Source: Guillardia theta CCMP2712
Lineage: Eukaryota; Cryptophyceae; Pyrenomonadales; Geminigeraceae
Direction of reading: 5' to 3'
NCBI RefSeq assembly: GCF_000315625.1
Contig: NW_005434600.1
Coordinates: 383,521-439,076, forward strand
DNA length: 55,556 nucleotides
The position numbers and the translations under genes were made by a program. The notes under the pieces were generated by a model that was not told the DNA's origin, did no database searches, and worked only from the letters and a program-made list of their open reading frames with translations. This document shows, in pieces, positions 22,477 to 33,125 of the stretch. Positions within the stretch are counted from its first letter, which is position 1. The number at the start of each line of letters is the position of its first letter.

Positions 22477-23797
22477 CATGAAGAAGGGAACCTGTCACGT
22501 AAGAAGGTCACGCTGAAAGAAAAGCTCGTACCAAGCGCATCGCATCTTGTGACATCCTTCCACATCACCCCGCACTAGCAAGTCGCCGCAAGACAAGGGG
22601 CCTTACCTGCACTGACGCCCTCAGCGCCCATGGCACCCACTCTGTCGCTAATCGAACTCTGTCGGAAACTGAAATCCTCAACGGCCCGACGGTGGCGCTG
22701 CAGTCATGGTGAGGAGACGCCAGGGAAGGGCTGGAGGGGAACTTGTGTACCTGAGGAGACAGACGGGAAGTCCCGTCTGAAGAAGCTCGAACCATTTCTA
22801 TACGTTACCAGCGTCAGCAATCTTTTTCCCCGCCCCCCGCCCCCCGCCCCTTCGCCCTGTCCGTGTCCGTATCTCATCCTCTGTCCTCACCTGCACTATC
22901 TCTCCCTCTACTGAAGTTCCCAACCCCGTCAGGACATGCACGAAGTCGTGAACCTCTCTGTGCCCATGTGAGTGCCGAACAAGACAAGGAAGCCGTTTGA
23001 CACAGTCGGACCTGTATCGCAGCATGATGTACGCTAGCTCGGGATCGTCCACAAACCTGCAACGGAAGGTCAAGGGCTTCATTTCAATCATCAACTAGTA
23101 GGACCTCACGCATGGGCGTTCTTGAGGTGAAAACCCACGAGAGCTCATGAATTCGAAGTAAGCTCTTCCCAGACTGGCACACTGTCATGCGAGTGCAAGC
23201 AGCATTCTGTCGAAATTTGATGTACCTCCCCTCCTTGTATGAGCCCATCTTTTCAAGCTCAACGAAATCTCTCAAGATAGCTGCAAACGCAAGTCAGTGA
23301 ACAATCGCACGACTTGATACGACAGAAGGCAACAGCTCACGTTTCTCTTTCAAAATCTGCCTGCCCGACTCATCGCTGAGCATTCTACGACGTATGTTCC
23401 TTAGAGCTGACATGTGAAGATCTCAAGTCAGTCCGAGAGCAGTGACAAGGCTCAAGTCAACCTGGGACTCCCGTAGTGTCTCCTAGAGCAGCAACAAGAT
23501 CCGCCCTCTCTGATAAGTGGAATAATGTGACAAGAGCACCTCCGTCTATAGACGTGAATACCAGGATTCCTGAGCGCTCCAACAGCAGACGAAGAAGCGA
23601 TGAACATCTGGTAATGGTGAGCTAGAAACCAGCTCACTTGTCAGACTGCCTACCTTCTCCCACAGAGAGGTCGGGATATGCTGATCCCAGCCGTGAGTTT
23701 GTCCTGTCTTGCAAGTCACTCTCACGTAGCAGACATGCATCTTGACTACCGCGATGGGAAAGGAGCCTTCTCCCCAGGCGGCTTGCTGAGTGAACAT
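22477..23797 (-). CDS. COQ4: COQ4, ubiquinone biosynthesis protein
   Basis: Phase-consistent minus-strand exons: from about 23797 to 23654, then 23562-23607, 23462-23509, 23341-23406, 23226-23280, 23105-23164, 23012-23056, 22891-22957, 22751-22797, 22607-22697, and probably 22477-22574. They read HIPTSLWEK, MFIASSSAVGALRNP, RADLVAALGDTTG, ALRNIRRRMLSDESGRQIL, FVDDPELAYIMLRYR, then EVHDFVHVLTGLGTSVEGEI, KWFELLQTGLP, VGPLRISVSDR and EWVPWAL. The HDxxH motif (HDFVH) followed by the glycine-rich turn and a conserved Glu is the COQ4 zinc-ligand signature. COQ4 acts in the mitochondrial coenzyme Q complex. The N-terminal exon (targeting peptide) and the last exon, set off by only a 32-base intron, are the weak points. 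Confidence 0.9.
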
Positions 23798-23993
23798 GTG
23801 TTCTCACCGCAAAACAGCTCTTTGCTGAGGCTACAACGTCTGTCCAATAGTTCAGTCCAAGCCACCAGCACGGCAAAGCCAAGAGGAAGAGGAGGAGGGG
23901 GACGGTGAGAAGCAAAATGACGAAACAAGATGAAGGAGGAGGCGGGGGAAGAGCAGGAGGAGGAGCAGGAGTAGGCGAAGGAGAAGGTGGAGG

Positions 23994-24182
23994 ATGAGAA
24001 TGAGGATGAGGATGAGGATGAGGATGAGGAGGAGGATGATGATGAGGAGGATGAGTAGGAGGAGGAGGAGAAGGATGAGGAGGAGGATGATGATGAGGAG
24101 GATGAGTAGGAGGAGGAGGAGGAGGAGGAGGAGGAGGAGGAGGAGGAGGAGGAGGAGGAGGAGGAGGAGGAGGAGGAGGAGG
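23994..24182 (+). repeat. (GAG/GAT)n purine microsatellite
   Basis: GAGGAT and GATGAG hexamers passing into about 65 bases of pure GAG/GGA. Open frames rich in Pro, Ser or Arg across it are artefacts. Confidence 0.95.
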
Positions 24183-24268
24183 GGAGCACGAGTTGATGTT
24201 GCTCACTCCGCATTGCTTAGGGGTTTTCGTGGCGAACCTTTTTTTGAAACTTCAAAAGCAACTGCTGA

Positions 24269-24368
24269 NNNNNNNNNNNNNNNNNNNNNNNNNNNNNNNN
24301 NNNNNNNNNNNNNNNNNNNNNNNNNNNNNNNNNNNNNNNNNNNNNNNNNNNNNNNNNNNNNNNNNNNN
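24269..24368. other. Assembly gap (100 N)
   Basis: Exactly 100 N bases, next to a purine microsatellite that probably broke the assembly. Confidence 0.99.
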
Positions 24369-24401
24369 TCTGGTCTGAGTCGTTTGTATTCACTTGCAGG
24401 A

Positions 24402-26232
24402 ATGCGGAAACATCTTTTCAACACCTTGCTGCTCTTCCTCGTCCTTCTTCCCACATGCCGATCGTACCTCGGCATCTTCATGCTGCCTCCTCGCTCAGGC
24501 GCTTCTTGTCTTGGAGCTCAACCACATGCTCGTCGTCCGGGCGGCGTCTCATTGAGGTCGGGTAAGGAGGAAGACCAAGTCTCGTCGAGCTTCTTGGAGC
24601 AGACGTTCGCTCATCGTTTCGTGGGTCAGCAGGAGCCTCTCGAGGTCTCGTGATTCATGCTTGCTCCTGCCAGGTCCCAAGGCCAGCGAGACTGCCAGGG
24701 ACAGCAGGCAGTACGAGAAGTTGGGGAGGCGAGTAGGACATGCTGCGACTACCAAATCTCACCCCATCCCAGGAGCTCATGGCAGCTACAGCACAAGGAG
24801 ATGCGGCGCTAGTTCGTGAGCTCTGCATTGAGGTCGTGAGGAGGAGGAGGAGGGAGGAGGGATGATGATGATGATGATGGAGGAGGGAAGAGGAGGAGGG
24901 AGGAGGGAAGAGGAGGATGGAGGAGGAGGAGGAGGAGATGTGAGATGGGAAGGCAGGGGAGGAACGGACATGTCGCGGATCCTGCGTACATCGATGAGTT
25001 TGGGTTCAGGCAAGGGGAGGGAGAGGGGAGAAGCTCGCTGAGCCCTCGCAGTTGCCTGCAGTTGGCCGGGAAGAAAGGCTTCTATGATGTGATCGTTGAG
25101 CTGCTGAATGCTGGCGCCGACATCAACTTGCAAGGAGAAGGTGAGAGAAGAGAAACGACGGCAATGCATCTCACTATACGACATACATTACGTGAAAACA
25201 CGGCACCCTTGCTCCATCTGAGAACAGCTAACGTTCACATCATCTGAGAACAGCTAACTTTCACATCATCTGAGAACAGCTAACGTTCACATCATCTGAG
25301 AGCAGCTAACGTTCACATCATCTGAGAGCAGCTAACGTTCACATCATCTGAGAACAGCTAACGTTCACATCATCTGAGAACAGCTAACGTTCACATCATC
25401 TGAGAACAAGAAACTCTCTCATGATCTCGCAACAACACACAATCTTATTCACGGCGTGAGCTCCTCTTGATGTTATCGATTTGTACAAACATTTTGCATC
25501 AATTGAGAACATTTTTGTAAGGTGGGACAACAGCACTTCATATGGCAGCACAGGTGATAATAAAACCTTTACTCTAACTCTTGCGCCAACTGAAATGCGG
25601 GAGCCAGTACGGGCATCTGGAACTTGTGAAGATGTTGCTGCAGGTGAAGTTATAGATGATATTATGTGATGAACATGTAATGAGATGAGATGAGACGAGA
25701 ATGGTATGGTATGGTATGAGATGGTATGGTATGGTATGAGATGAGATGGTATGAGATGAGATGGTATGAGATGGTATGGTATGGTATGGTATAAGATGAG
25801 ATGAGATGGTATGAGATGAGATGGTATGAGATGAGATGGTATGAGATGAGATGAAGGTTTATTCCAATCTGTTGTCATCTCATTCGCTTCACCAGGACGG
25901 GGCAGATGCGCAGGTGAAAGATTTCTCTGGCAGGTAGGAGGGACGCCAGCAACTTTCAACTTGACTCGTCGGCAGTACTCCCATGCTGCTCGCGCAGACT
26001 TTCGGACAGAAGGAGACAGAGAGCTTTCTGCGGAGTTACAAACCGCCAGTGTACGATCAAGGTAGGAGAGCAAGAAGAGATACAAGTTGTAACATGACGT
26101 GTAGGTGATGATGATCTCGATGACGTGTTTGTTGTCTCGAACGATGAAATCCCGTCCAAGATTGAACCCAAGGACAAGCTGAAGCCTTCGCAAGACATGC
26201 AAGATGAGCTTGAAAATTTCTTCAAGACGTGA
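24402..26232 (+). CDS. Ankyrin-repeat protein with N-terminal signal peptide
   Basis: The first exon opens MRKHLFNTLLLFLVLLPTCR, a classical signal peptide, then SYLGIF. Ankyrin units follow over short exons: ELMAATAQGDAALVRELC (ending about 24838), GHVADPAYIDEFGF (to about 25012), CLQLAGKKGFYDVIVELLNA (about 25052-25140), GGTTALHMAAQ (25522-25553), YGHLELVKMLLQ (25608-25643), DGADAQVKDFSG (25896-25933) and TPMLLAQTFGQKETESFLRS (25976-26061). The acidic last exon is 26105-26232. Borders agree in phase. One intron after the GFGF-type turn appears to start with GC (GCAAGG), a rare but accepted donor. The protein would enter the secretory route; no Phe follows the likely cleavage site, so ER or periplastid targeting is more likely than plastid stroma. 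Two introns carry tandem repeats. Confidence 0.75.
25215..25408 (+). repeat. 26-bp minisatellite, seven full copies plus 12 bases
   Basis: Unit CATCTGAGAACAGCTAACGT followed by TCACAT, starting at 25215, 25241, 25267, 25293, 25319, 25345 and 25371. Only a few substitutions are present (ACTTTC in copy 2; GAGAGC in copies 4 and 5). It lies in an intron of the ankyrin gene. Confidence 0.97.
25679..25853 (+). repeat. Pentanucleotide ATGAG/ATGGT tandem array
   Basis: About 35 units alternating between ATGAG and ATGGT with rare variants, in the intron between 25643 and 25896 of the ankyrin gene. Confidence 0.95.
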
Positions 26233-26539
26233 GGGGATGAGATGAGAAAAATAGTTGTTCTTGCTCTCACCTACAGATCCGTTCTTAGACAACACCCGGA
26301 CTTGTTAAACTTTTAGCTTATTATTATTAAATTACAACCCTCTCACTCCAGATAAACGCTTCACTTTACATTCTCACCAGCTTCCTTCTGAACCTTTGCT
26401 CTACTCCCGCTCCTCCTGTACCCTCCCTCTCCCTCTCCCTCTCCCTCTCCCTCTCCCTCTCCCTCTCCCTCTCCCTCTCCCTCTCCCTCTCCCTCTCCCT
26501 CTCCCTCTCCCTCTCCCTCTCCCCGTCTTCCTTGGTGAC
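26233..26539 (+). repeat. Intergenic region with a (CCCTCT)n hexamer array
   Basis: Short region between convergent genes. The array of CCCTCT units occupies about 26425-26522. The remainder is AT-rich 3' flank of the ankyrin gene. Confidence 0.9.
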
Positions 26540-26931
26540 CCCCTCAAAATTCTCCCCCAGCAGCGACGTGACAACCTGCTCTACGGGGGGGCCATGCCTC
26601 CTCCTCCTCCAGAAGCATTTGGAGCCCGGCGACAGCTGAGACTTCTTGTCCCTCCTGCCCCTCTGTCTCAGGGGAAGGAAACGCGAGAGAAAGCGGGGGA
26701 AGAGAAGTTTGTGTGTGAGAGGAAGGGACTTGTGGGGTGAGTGGCAGGAAGGAGAGGGAAGGGAGAGCAGGAAGAAGGAGGCTTGAAGAACAGGGATAGG
26801 AACAGCAAAGCTGAAATGGTGGTGGTGGTTGTGGTGGTGGTAATGATGATGATGATGATGATGAGGAGGAGGAGGAGGAGAAAGGAGATGATGATGATGA
26901 TGATGATGAGGAGGAGGAGGAGGAGAAAGGA

Positions 26932-26984
<53 letters not shown>

Positions 26985-28443
26985 GGAGGAGGAGGAGGAG
27001 GAGGAGAAGGAGATGATGATGATGATGAGGAGGAGGCGGAGAAAGGAGATGATGATGATGATGAGGAGGAGGAGGAAGAGGAGGAGAAAGGAGATGAGGA
27101 TGAAGGAAGGAGGAGGAGGAGGAGAAAGGAGATGATGATGATGATGATGATGATGATGAGGAGGAGGAGGAGGAGAAAGGAGATGAGGATGAAGGAAGGA
27201 GCACAACGAGGGGAGAAGTCAACCTGTCGCTCTTGACCAAGGCGCCGAGATCATGGACAATCGTGTCGATGGGAGGAAAAACTTGCGAGTCGATTTTGCT
27301 GTAGCGAGAATGAGGATGAAGAGAGGAGAGGAGGAAGAGAGAGTGTAGGCAGAGAAGAGGATCTGATGGTACAGAGAGGAGGACCTGAAGATTGTGACAG
27401 CCTCCAGCTTTCCGTCAGGTTTTGTCCAGTTGGCAGAGATCTAGAAGGATGAGTGAGATGATAGAAAACAATGCAGGGAGAGAGGAGAGGAGAGGAGAGG
27501 AGAGGAGAGGAGAGGAGAGGAGAGGAGAGGAGAGGAGAGGAGAGGAGGGGGGAGGAGGGGGGAGGAGAGGAGGGGAGAGGAGAGGAGGGGAGGGGAGAGG
27601 AGAGGAGAGGAGAGGAGAGGAGAGGAGAGGAGAGGAGAGGAGAGAGAAGGGGAGGGGAAGGGAGGGGAGAGAGATTCAACAGAAGGAGATAGGCAAGCCA
27701 ACCTCGAAGGAGCCAATACGAGGTTGAGAGCTGTAAATCAGGAGCTCGGGAACGTTCTGAGATGAACGTCAACGAGGAGAAGGAGGAGGTTGAGGAGGGA
27801 AGGGACGAGAGAAGGGAAGGCACCTTGACGATTTTCAGAGTCGAGAGTTCGGGTTCTTGTTTCATGGCTTCAGCAAAACGCCGAAAACAACTTACAAGGA
27901 AAGTCATTGAAAGAGGCAATCCATGATCGGAAGGAATGATGACTCTCACGAAGAAGATGACAATGATAGTAATGAATGACATCAAGGCAATGAAAATGGA
28001 GAAACGAGAGGTGGAGATTGTCCTATCTCACCCTTCGTATTTCTCTGGATCATGTCTTGTGTTGAGATTTTGTTGAGCATATCTGAACGAATAATATCAG
28101 TCGAGAAGAGCAAAGAGATAAGAGGAGGAGGAGGCTATTTTGTTGCGAGAAGGAATTACCTCATTTCAACATGCAAGCAAAACGAAAACTGTCCGTTCCA
28201 GAGAGAGACCTGTATTCCTCCTCTCCTCATCTTCTTGCTCAGTTGCTCTACCGCCTGCTTCACGTTCTTCACCGCCTGCTCTTGCTTTTCCTGTACGTTT
28301 CGCTTCTTCCTCTGCCTCTGCCTAACTTCCTCCTCCTCCCTTGTGCTCCTGGTGGTGATTCGTCTGCTGCTGTTCAAGCTCGTGTTCGTAGAAATGCTGA
28401 TTCTGGCTCCAGATCGAACCTGATACCGGGGATGAGAAGAGGA
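26540..28443 (-). CDS. Unidentified membrane protein gene with repeat-filled introns
   Basis: Minus-strand coding pieces in order: a basic coiled coil ([20 protein letters not shown] then [11 protein letters not shown], about 28160-28440); [20 protein letters not shown] (about 28027-28095); a transmembrane segment ([20 protein letters not shown]) leading to [11 protein letters not shown] (about 27820-27990); [18 protein letters not shown] (about 27704-27758); [19 protein letters not shown] (about 27385-27441); [20 protein letters not shown] (about 27215-27295); and a basic piece with [20 protein letters not shown] (about 26541-26660). Introns hold large purine microsatellites. The three beta-like segments after the membrane helix could form an extracellular or lumenal domain. 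The family is not recognised, and the coiled-coil part could belong to a separate gene. Confidence 0.45.
26822..27192 (+). repeat. Composite (GGT)n, (GAT)n and (GAG)n microsatellite
   Basis: Blocks of GAT and GAG triplets alternate several times, each GAG block ending in AGAAAGGAG. This gives a higher-order tandem pattern of about 50-70 bases. Confidence 0.95.
27478..27665 (+). repeat. (AGGAG)n pentamer array
   Basis: About 185 bases of GGAGA/AGGAG pentamers with internal GGGG variants, all-purine on the plus strand, in an intron of the unidentified minus-strand gene. Confidence 0.97.
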
Positions 28444-28460
28444 GAAAAAGTGACAGTGCA

Positions 28461-28525
28461 AGAGCAGAGCAGAGCAGAGCAGAGCAGAGCAGAGCAGAGC
28501 AGAGCAGAGCAGAGCAGAGCAGAGC
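28461..28525 (+). repeat. (AGAGC)13 pentamer array
   Basis: Thirteen perfect AGAGC units between the ankyrin gene and the unidentified gene. Confidence 0.98.
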
Positions 28526-28555
28526 ACGAGAAATCAGTTGGAGGAGTGGAGGGTC

Positions 28556-30525
28556 AGATCACTGCATGGTATTGTCTTGACACCTTTCTGATGTTTCTCA
28601 ATGTCCAGTCGCCTTGCTCGCCTCTTGTTTGACGAACAAGTTCTTCAAAGCTCTTGTCGAGGTCAAAGGGAGGAACTCTAGCAGGTATCCTCAAAGAATC
28701 TCCTCCTCCGCTTCCCATTCCTCCTCTTGCATCTCCCCATGCCCTGACCAGTCCTGCTCCTGCTCCTGCTCCTCCAACGTAGACTCTAGAGTTCAAAGTT
28801 TCTGGTCCCGCTGAAATCCTTCTGCCCAACATGGATCGATGAGCGCTGGATTCAGACTCTTCCACCTGCTCCCCAGCTGCGCGATGATCACCCGGCCAGG
28901 TGGCCCCCCATCTCCTCTCAGAGCTGTCCAGCTCCTCCTCCCCATGCAAGGTCGCGACCTGACAGAAGTCGGAATAGAAGCTTCCATCACAAGTTCCTCC
29001 TCCTCCTCCTCCTCCTCCTCTCGACCCCTGCCGTGTGCATTACAATCGTGCAAATGAAATGCAGGACGAACCTGTTGCGACGACTCCTGCGGGCGAAGCA
29101 GATCAGAAGCGATGGTGCTCATGGAGGTCAAGGAGGAAGCAGGAATCTTCCCTACTCTCTCGCTCTCAATCTCGATAGAGGGCGGAGGTCTCTCTTCTTG
29201 TACAAGCTTCTCAGCCTCCAGCCGCGTTTCCTCCCCCTGGATCGTCTGCTCCGATTTCTTTTCTTCTCGCATTTCTTCCTCGTTCACGGAGCATTCAATG
29301 CAAGGAAGCTGTTCTCCTCTCCCTGCAAGCAGATGCCTGCCGCTGCTCTGCCGGGTTTGATCAAGATGAGGAAGAAGCTTGTCCGGGGAGGAGGAGGGGG
29401 AGAACGAGGGAGCAGGAGAGGATCCAATCGCCTTTGATGGAGTGTTCACGTCGTCTGACAGGCTTGAGGCATCTTGCATGCTAACGCCAAACTTGGAGAA
29501 TATGCTCGAGAGACTCGAAGAAAATTCGACGTGCTCCTCCTCCTCCTCCTCCTCCTCCTTGCTCGCAGTCGCTAGCACTACCTCGTCTCTGCGCACCACC
29601 TTTTGGACTTGCTCGTGCTGCTCACTCTCCTTTCGTTTCTTTCCCTCCTCTCCTCTTGTTTCTTCCCTCATATCCTCCTGCATGAAGGAAGAAGGCAGCA
29701 TCTGGAAGTTCTCCACGGAGGATTCGTAAGAGTCAAACTCACTGATGCACCGGGAGCTCGCGACTTCGTCCAACGAAAAATCGCTTTCATGCTCCTCCTG
29801 CTCCTCCTGCTCCTCCTTCCCGACTTTGACGCATCTCTTCCCTGCTCTACTGTTAGCGTCCTCATCGTCAGCCTCCTCCTCCACCTGCAGCCTCCACTGT
29901 GCTGGATGTAGAAGCCTGAGAGCTTCCGTTGGGCGAAGGGAGACTTGACTCAAGCGAGGGCTTGCGGAGAATGTTCTCTTGTGTATCTTCCCCTCCTCTC
30001 GCTCCCTCCAGCTCTGCATGCCAGGCATATCCTCTGTCTGCTGCCGTCTTCGCTGCCTGCTAGCTGGTAAGAAGGTGGGAGCAGAGAGGATGACTGAGCT
30101 CACCGTCCTACCCTTCTTGTCGAGCAGCAGGGGATCGAGCCCGAGCTGCATCAGATGCTTGGCAAGCGCTCGCTGACCATGACGAGCAGCAACATGAAGC
30201 AGAGACTTCCCCTCCTCATTCCGAACCTCAAGATCCACCTCCTTGTTCGCGATCGCTTTGCTCAGCTTAAAAAACGTCATCATATGGTGGTGGTGGTGGT
30301 GAGGAGGAGGAGGAGGAGGAAGAGAAATGGTAGCAGAGATCAAAGATGGTCAAATACAAGGTAGCATGCACAGCTTTGTCGCACCTTCTCTATTTTCCCT
30401 GTGCGGGCCCACTTGAAATAAGTTTTGTGATCAACAGAGGATCGTGAGGACAGAGCAACGTCGCTAGACCGATCGCTTCCGCTACCCAGCGGCCTCAGCT
30501 TGATCTTCTCCCGAGGCTTTCCCAC
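28556..30525 (-). CDS. Ankyrin-repeat protein with long acidic disordered tail
   Basis: Exon 1 is 30385-30525 (MGKPREKIKLRPLGSG, ending YFKWARTGKIEK). A GT-AG intron (30266-30384) joins it in phase to LSKAIANKEVDLEVRNEEGK and SLLHVAARHGQRALAKHLMQ, two ankyrin units. After GLDPLLLDKKGRTV comes a 400-residue Glu/Ser/Gln-rich region that is open to 28793. A further minus-strand reading, 28556 to about 28800, ends PFDLDKSFEELVRQTRGEQG and is likely the true C-terminus, joined by an intron or frame change that could not be placed. Ankyrin repeats mediate protein binding; partners are unknown. The pairing with the ankyrin gene at 24.4-26.2 kb may be chance, as the two share no clear sequence outside the repeats. 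Confidence 0.65.
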
Positions 30526-33125
30526 TTCCTCTGATTTCTTTCCTCCTCTATCCTCAGCGTGTCTCGTGCCCCCAACCTGGAAGTTTTATCAAACTTTTTC
30601 GCTCCTTCATCCTCTCCAATACCTGGTTAATTTCACCATAACCTTTTCCCCATCCAGCCCTCGTTCTCAATGGAATCGTCGATGGCGCTGGAGGTTGCGG
30701 TTTGTCTGTGCAATAGTGAATTGTCTGCAGCCACAAGCTTCTCCCTCAATCTATCGCCTTCGCTTCCCTCTCGTCCTCCTTTCTCCCGCAACCCCCCCCC
30801 CGCCCCTTACCTGTTCTATCAAGCCCGAGCTGTAGGAAGGCGGGAGGATTGAGGAATGCATTTTGCGACGAAGACGAGGAGGTCAACTTGTTATTCTTGT
30901 TTCCTAGGAAACTGTTCTGAAGGAAGGAAGGAACCTCGACCTGAATAATCGAATTGTCACACAAGTTGCCATGTGATTTCAATCATCAGCCTGCAGGTTC
31001 ACAGCTTTCTTCGGTTCCAGCCCCATTGCCGCCATCTCACTCTTCTCTTTCCGACTCTGCGTCACTTGAATGTCAGACAGACGAGCTCCAGTGCGAGGGA
31101 GCATCCGCACCCTTCCAAAGAGCTGGTGATCCCTTCACGTGCAACAAGTCACACGACAAGGAGAGCAGGCAGCAGAAGCCTCACCTTGGCGCCAATTGTC
31201 TTGAGTTTGCATCAGATTCATCAGAGTCCTGTTTTCAAGCATCATGAGAGATGTGACTTCAGATGTCACTCAAACACCTCAAAGACGGTTGCCAATCCCA
31301 GCCGATTCATCTTCCACCTCACCTAGCCCGTCTGATGAGGTTGCAGCAGGTGGCGCTGGCATTGATCAGCATGATACTGCTCGTATTTGAATGCATTGAA
31401 GCATCTCATAGCATGCCGATCAATCAATCTACATGCTCTGGGCCGCCTGAGGTATCGAAATGCTCAGCAACGTGACAAAAAGGAAAAGATTGCAGGTCAA
31501 ATCCCAGGCAAGAAGAATGTTCACATCGATTAAAAACAATGCATCATATAAGTGAATCCACCAGGACAAAGCGATAAAGGTAGCGCGAAAACACTATTGC
31601 CACAACAGTACATTTCCCGAACAATATGAAAATATCACCTAAGACAAATGAACGAGGAAAGGGGGAAAACCAGCAAAGAGGCAGAACAATGACGCAGACA
31701 ACTAGGCGAGGAGGAAAAATCAGAGACAGGAACGAAATGGAGAAGGACATTGAGGAGGGCGAGCAGAGGAAGGAGAGTGTGAGGGAGGAGAACGAATGAC
31801 AACACATTTGGATCAGGTATTGTGAGAGGAACGAGGAACGAGGAGGAGGAGCTGGGGCAGAAGGGAGGAATCAAAAGTTGTCTGTTTGTCATAAAAAGAG
31901 GATCAGGAAGACGAGGAGGAGGAAGGGAAGAAGGGGAGCGGAAGCAGCTGACTCAAGCTAACAGTGCATCGATTCTGAACGCCCGCAGATAATCGCATTC
32001 GCAGCGTAGGGGTACTCGTAGATTTTGAAATTATTTCGACACTTCAAAAAATATTATGGAATTTAATTGATACCTTTGAAATATTGAGGGCTTGCACAGA
32101 AAAGTGAGGGCTCCTACGAAGGTTAACTGAAACTGAGTTTCAGTTATGGTGTCAGTAACTGTCAAAACAAAGAAATAACGGCTGAAAGAGTAGTGGTGAA
32201 GCTGCGAAGGCTTTTAGCCGAATGGCCAATTAGGTGTTAAGGTAGATGAGACAGAGGAAGGTGATGAGAGAAAGGTAAGGAGGGAGAATGTTTGGGGATG
32301 AGCGAAGTTCATGAACGGGAGGGGAGAAATCACAATCACAACTACCATAATCTCTGCACCTTTCATTTTTATTTGTGATGCTGTGAGTTGTGTGGCTAAT
32401 ATGTAGTCTCTGTGACGTTGTCAGAGACAACGTACCACAATATTGAATAGTCCACTGTAACTCATGTTTTGCATTGATTGTCAGATTTTAGATTTCAAGT
32501 GTAGTCACGGTCACCAAAGCTTCCCCGATATTGCTCCTTCGACCCATCTACCACTGTTGTGCGAAACCAGGCAGAAAGGGTTTAATGTTTGCTGTTAAGT
32601 CTTAAGAAGCTTGACAAGAACCTGTTGAGACCAGGATGTTGTTCTCCTTGCTACTGGGCTCATGACATCAATGTCCTTTCAACCAGCATGATAGCATCCA
32701 CAGAGTCTTCCACTTCGCATTAACTCCGCAGAGGATCTGTCAAGCTGTCAATCTTTATTGATATTTAAAATTGATCGATGCCAACCCTGTAAGGTAGAGA
32801 CGCAGCAACAGAGCACAAGCTTCTCTGGTGTATTATTATTGCTATCATGTGACTTCATTCGAAAGCTAGAATGTTGTTCGGCCGCACATGGGCGCTCTCA
32901 CCCACATATGTTGTCTCTCTCTACTTTCGACTTCCGCACTCTTCCTTGGGCTTCCTCAGCCTCAGTCAGAAAAAAGAGTCGAGGAGAAGCTTATGGATTG
33001 CTAGTTGATGGGTAGATCATTGACCAGAGAATTCGTTTATTTTCAATCAAAATCTACAATTTCTAGGGGAATAAGAGATACCTGCGTTCTAATTTTACTG
33101 CCTCACCTTGAAGAATTGAACAACA
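30526..33125. other. Gene-poor 2.6-kb intergenic region
   Basis: No domain-bearing exon is seen on either strand. 31640-31930 is a purine-rich stretch (GAGGA motifs). The region is partly AT-rich. The only item noted is a short open stretch with a hydrophobic N-terminus (listed separately). Confidence 0.45.
31335..31475 (+). CDS. Possible small secreted peptide (46 residues)
   Basis: Met at 31335 opens MRLQQVALALISMILLVFEC, a plausible signal peptide, followed by a short hydrophilic tail with three Cys in all. No homologue is recognised and an open frame this short can occur by chance. Confidence 0.15.
   Translation: MRLQQVALALISMILLVFECIEASHSMPINQSTCSGPPEVSKCSAT

Noticed and set aside
25215-25408. 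CRISPR array
   Set aside because: Units are contiguous 26-mers without variable spacers, in an intron of a eukaryotic gene.
26544-27240. Poly-Ser, poly-Pro and poly-Ile proteins on the minus strand
   Set aside because: Translation of GAT/GAG microsatellites; genuine exons are short and lie outside the arrays.
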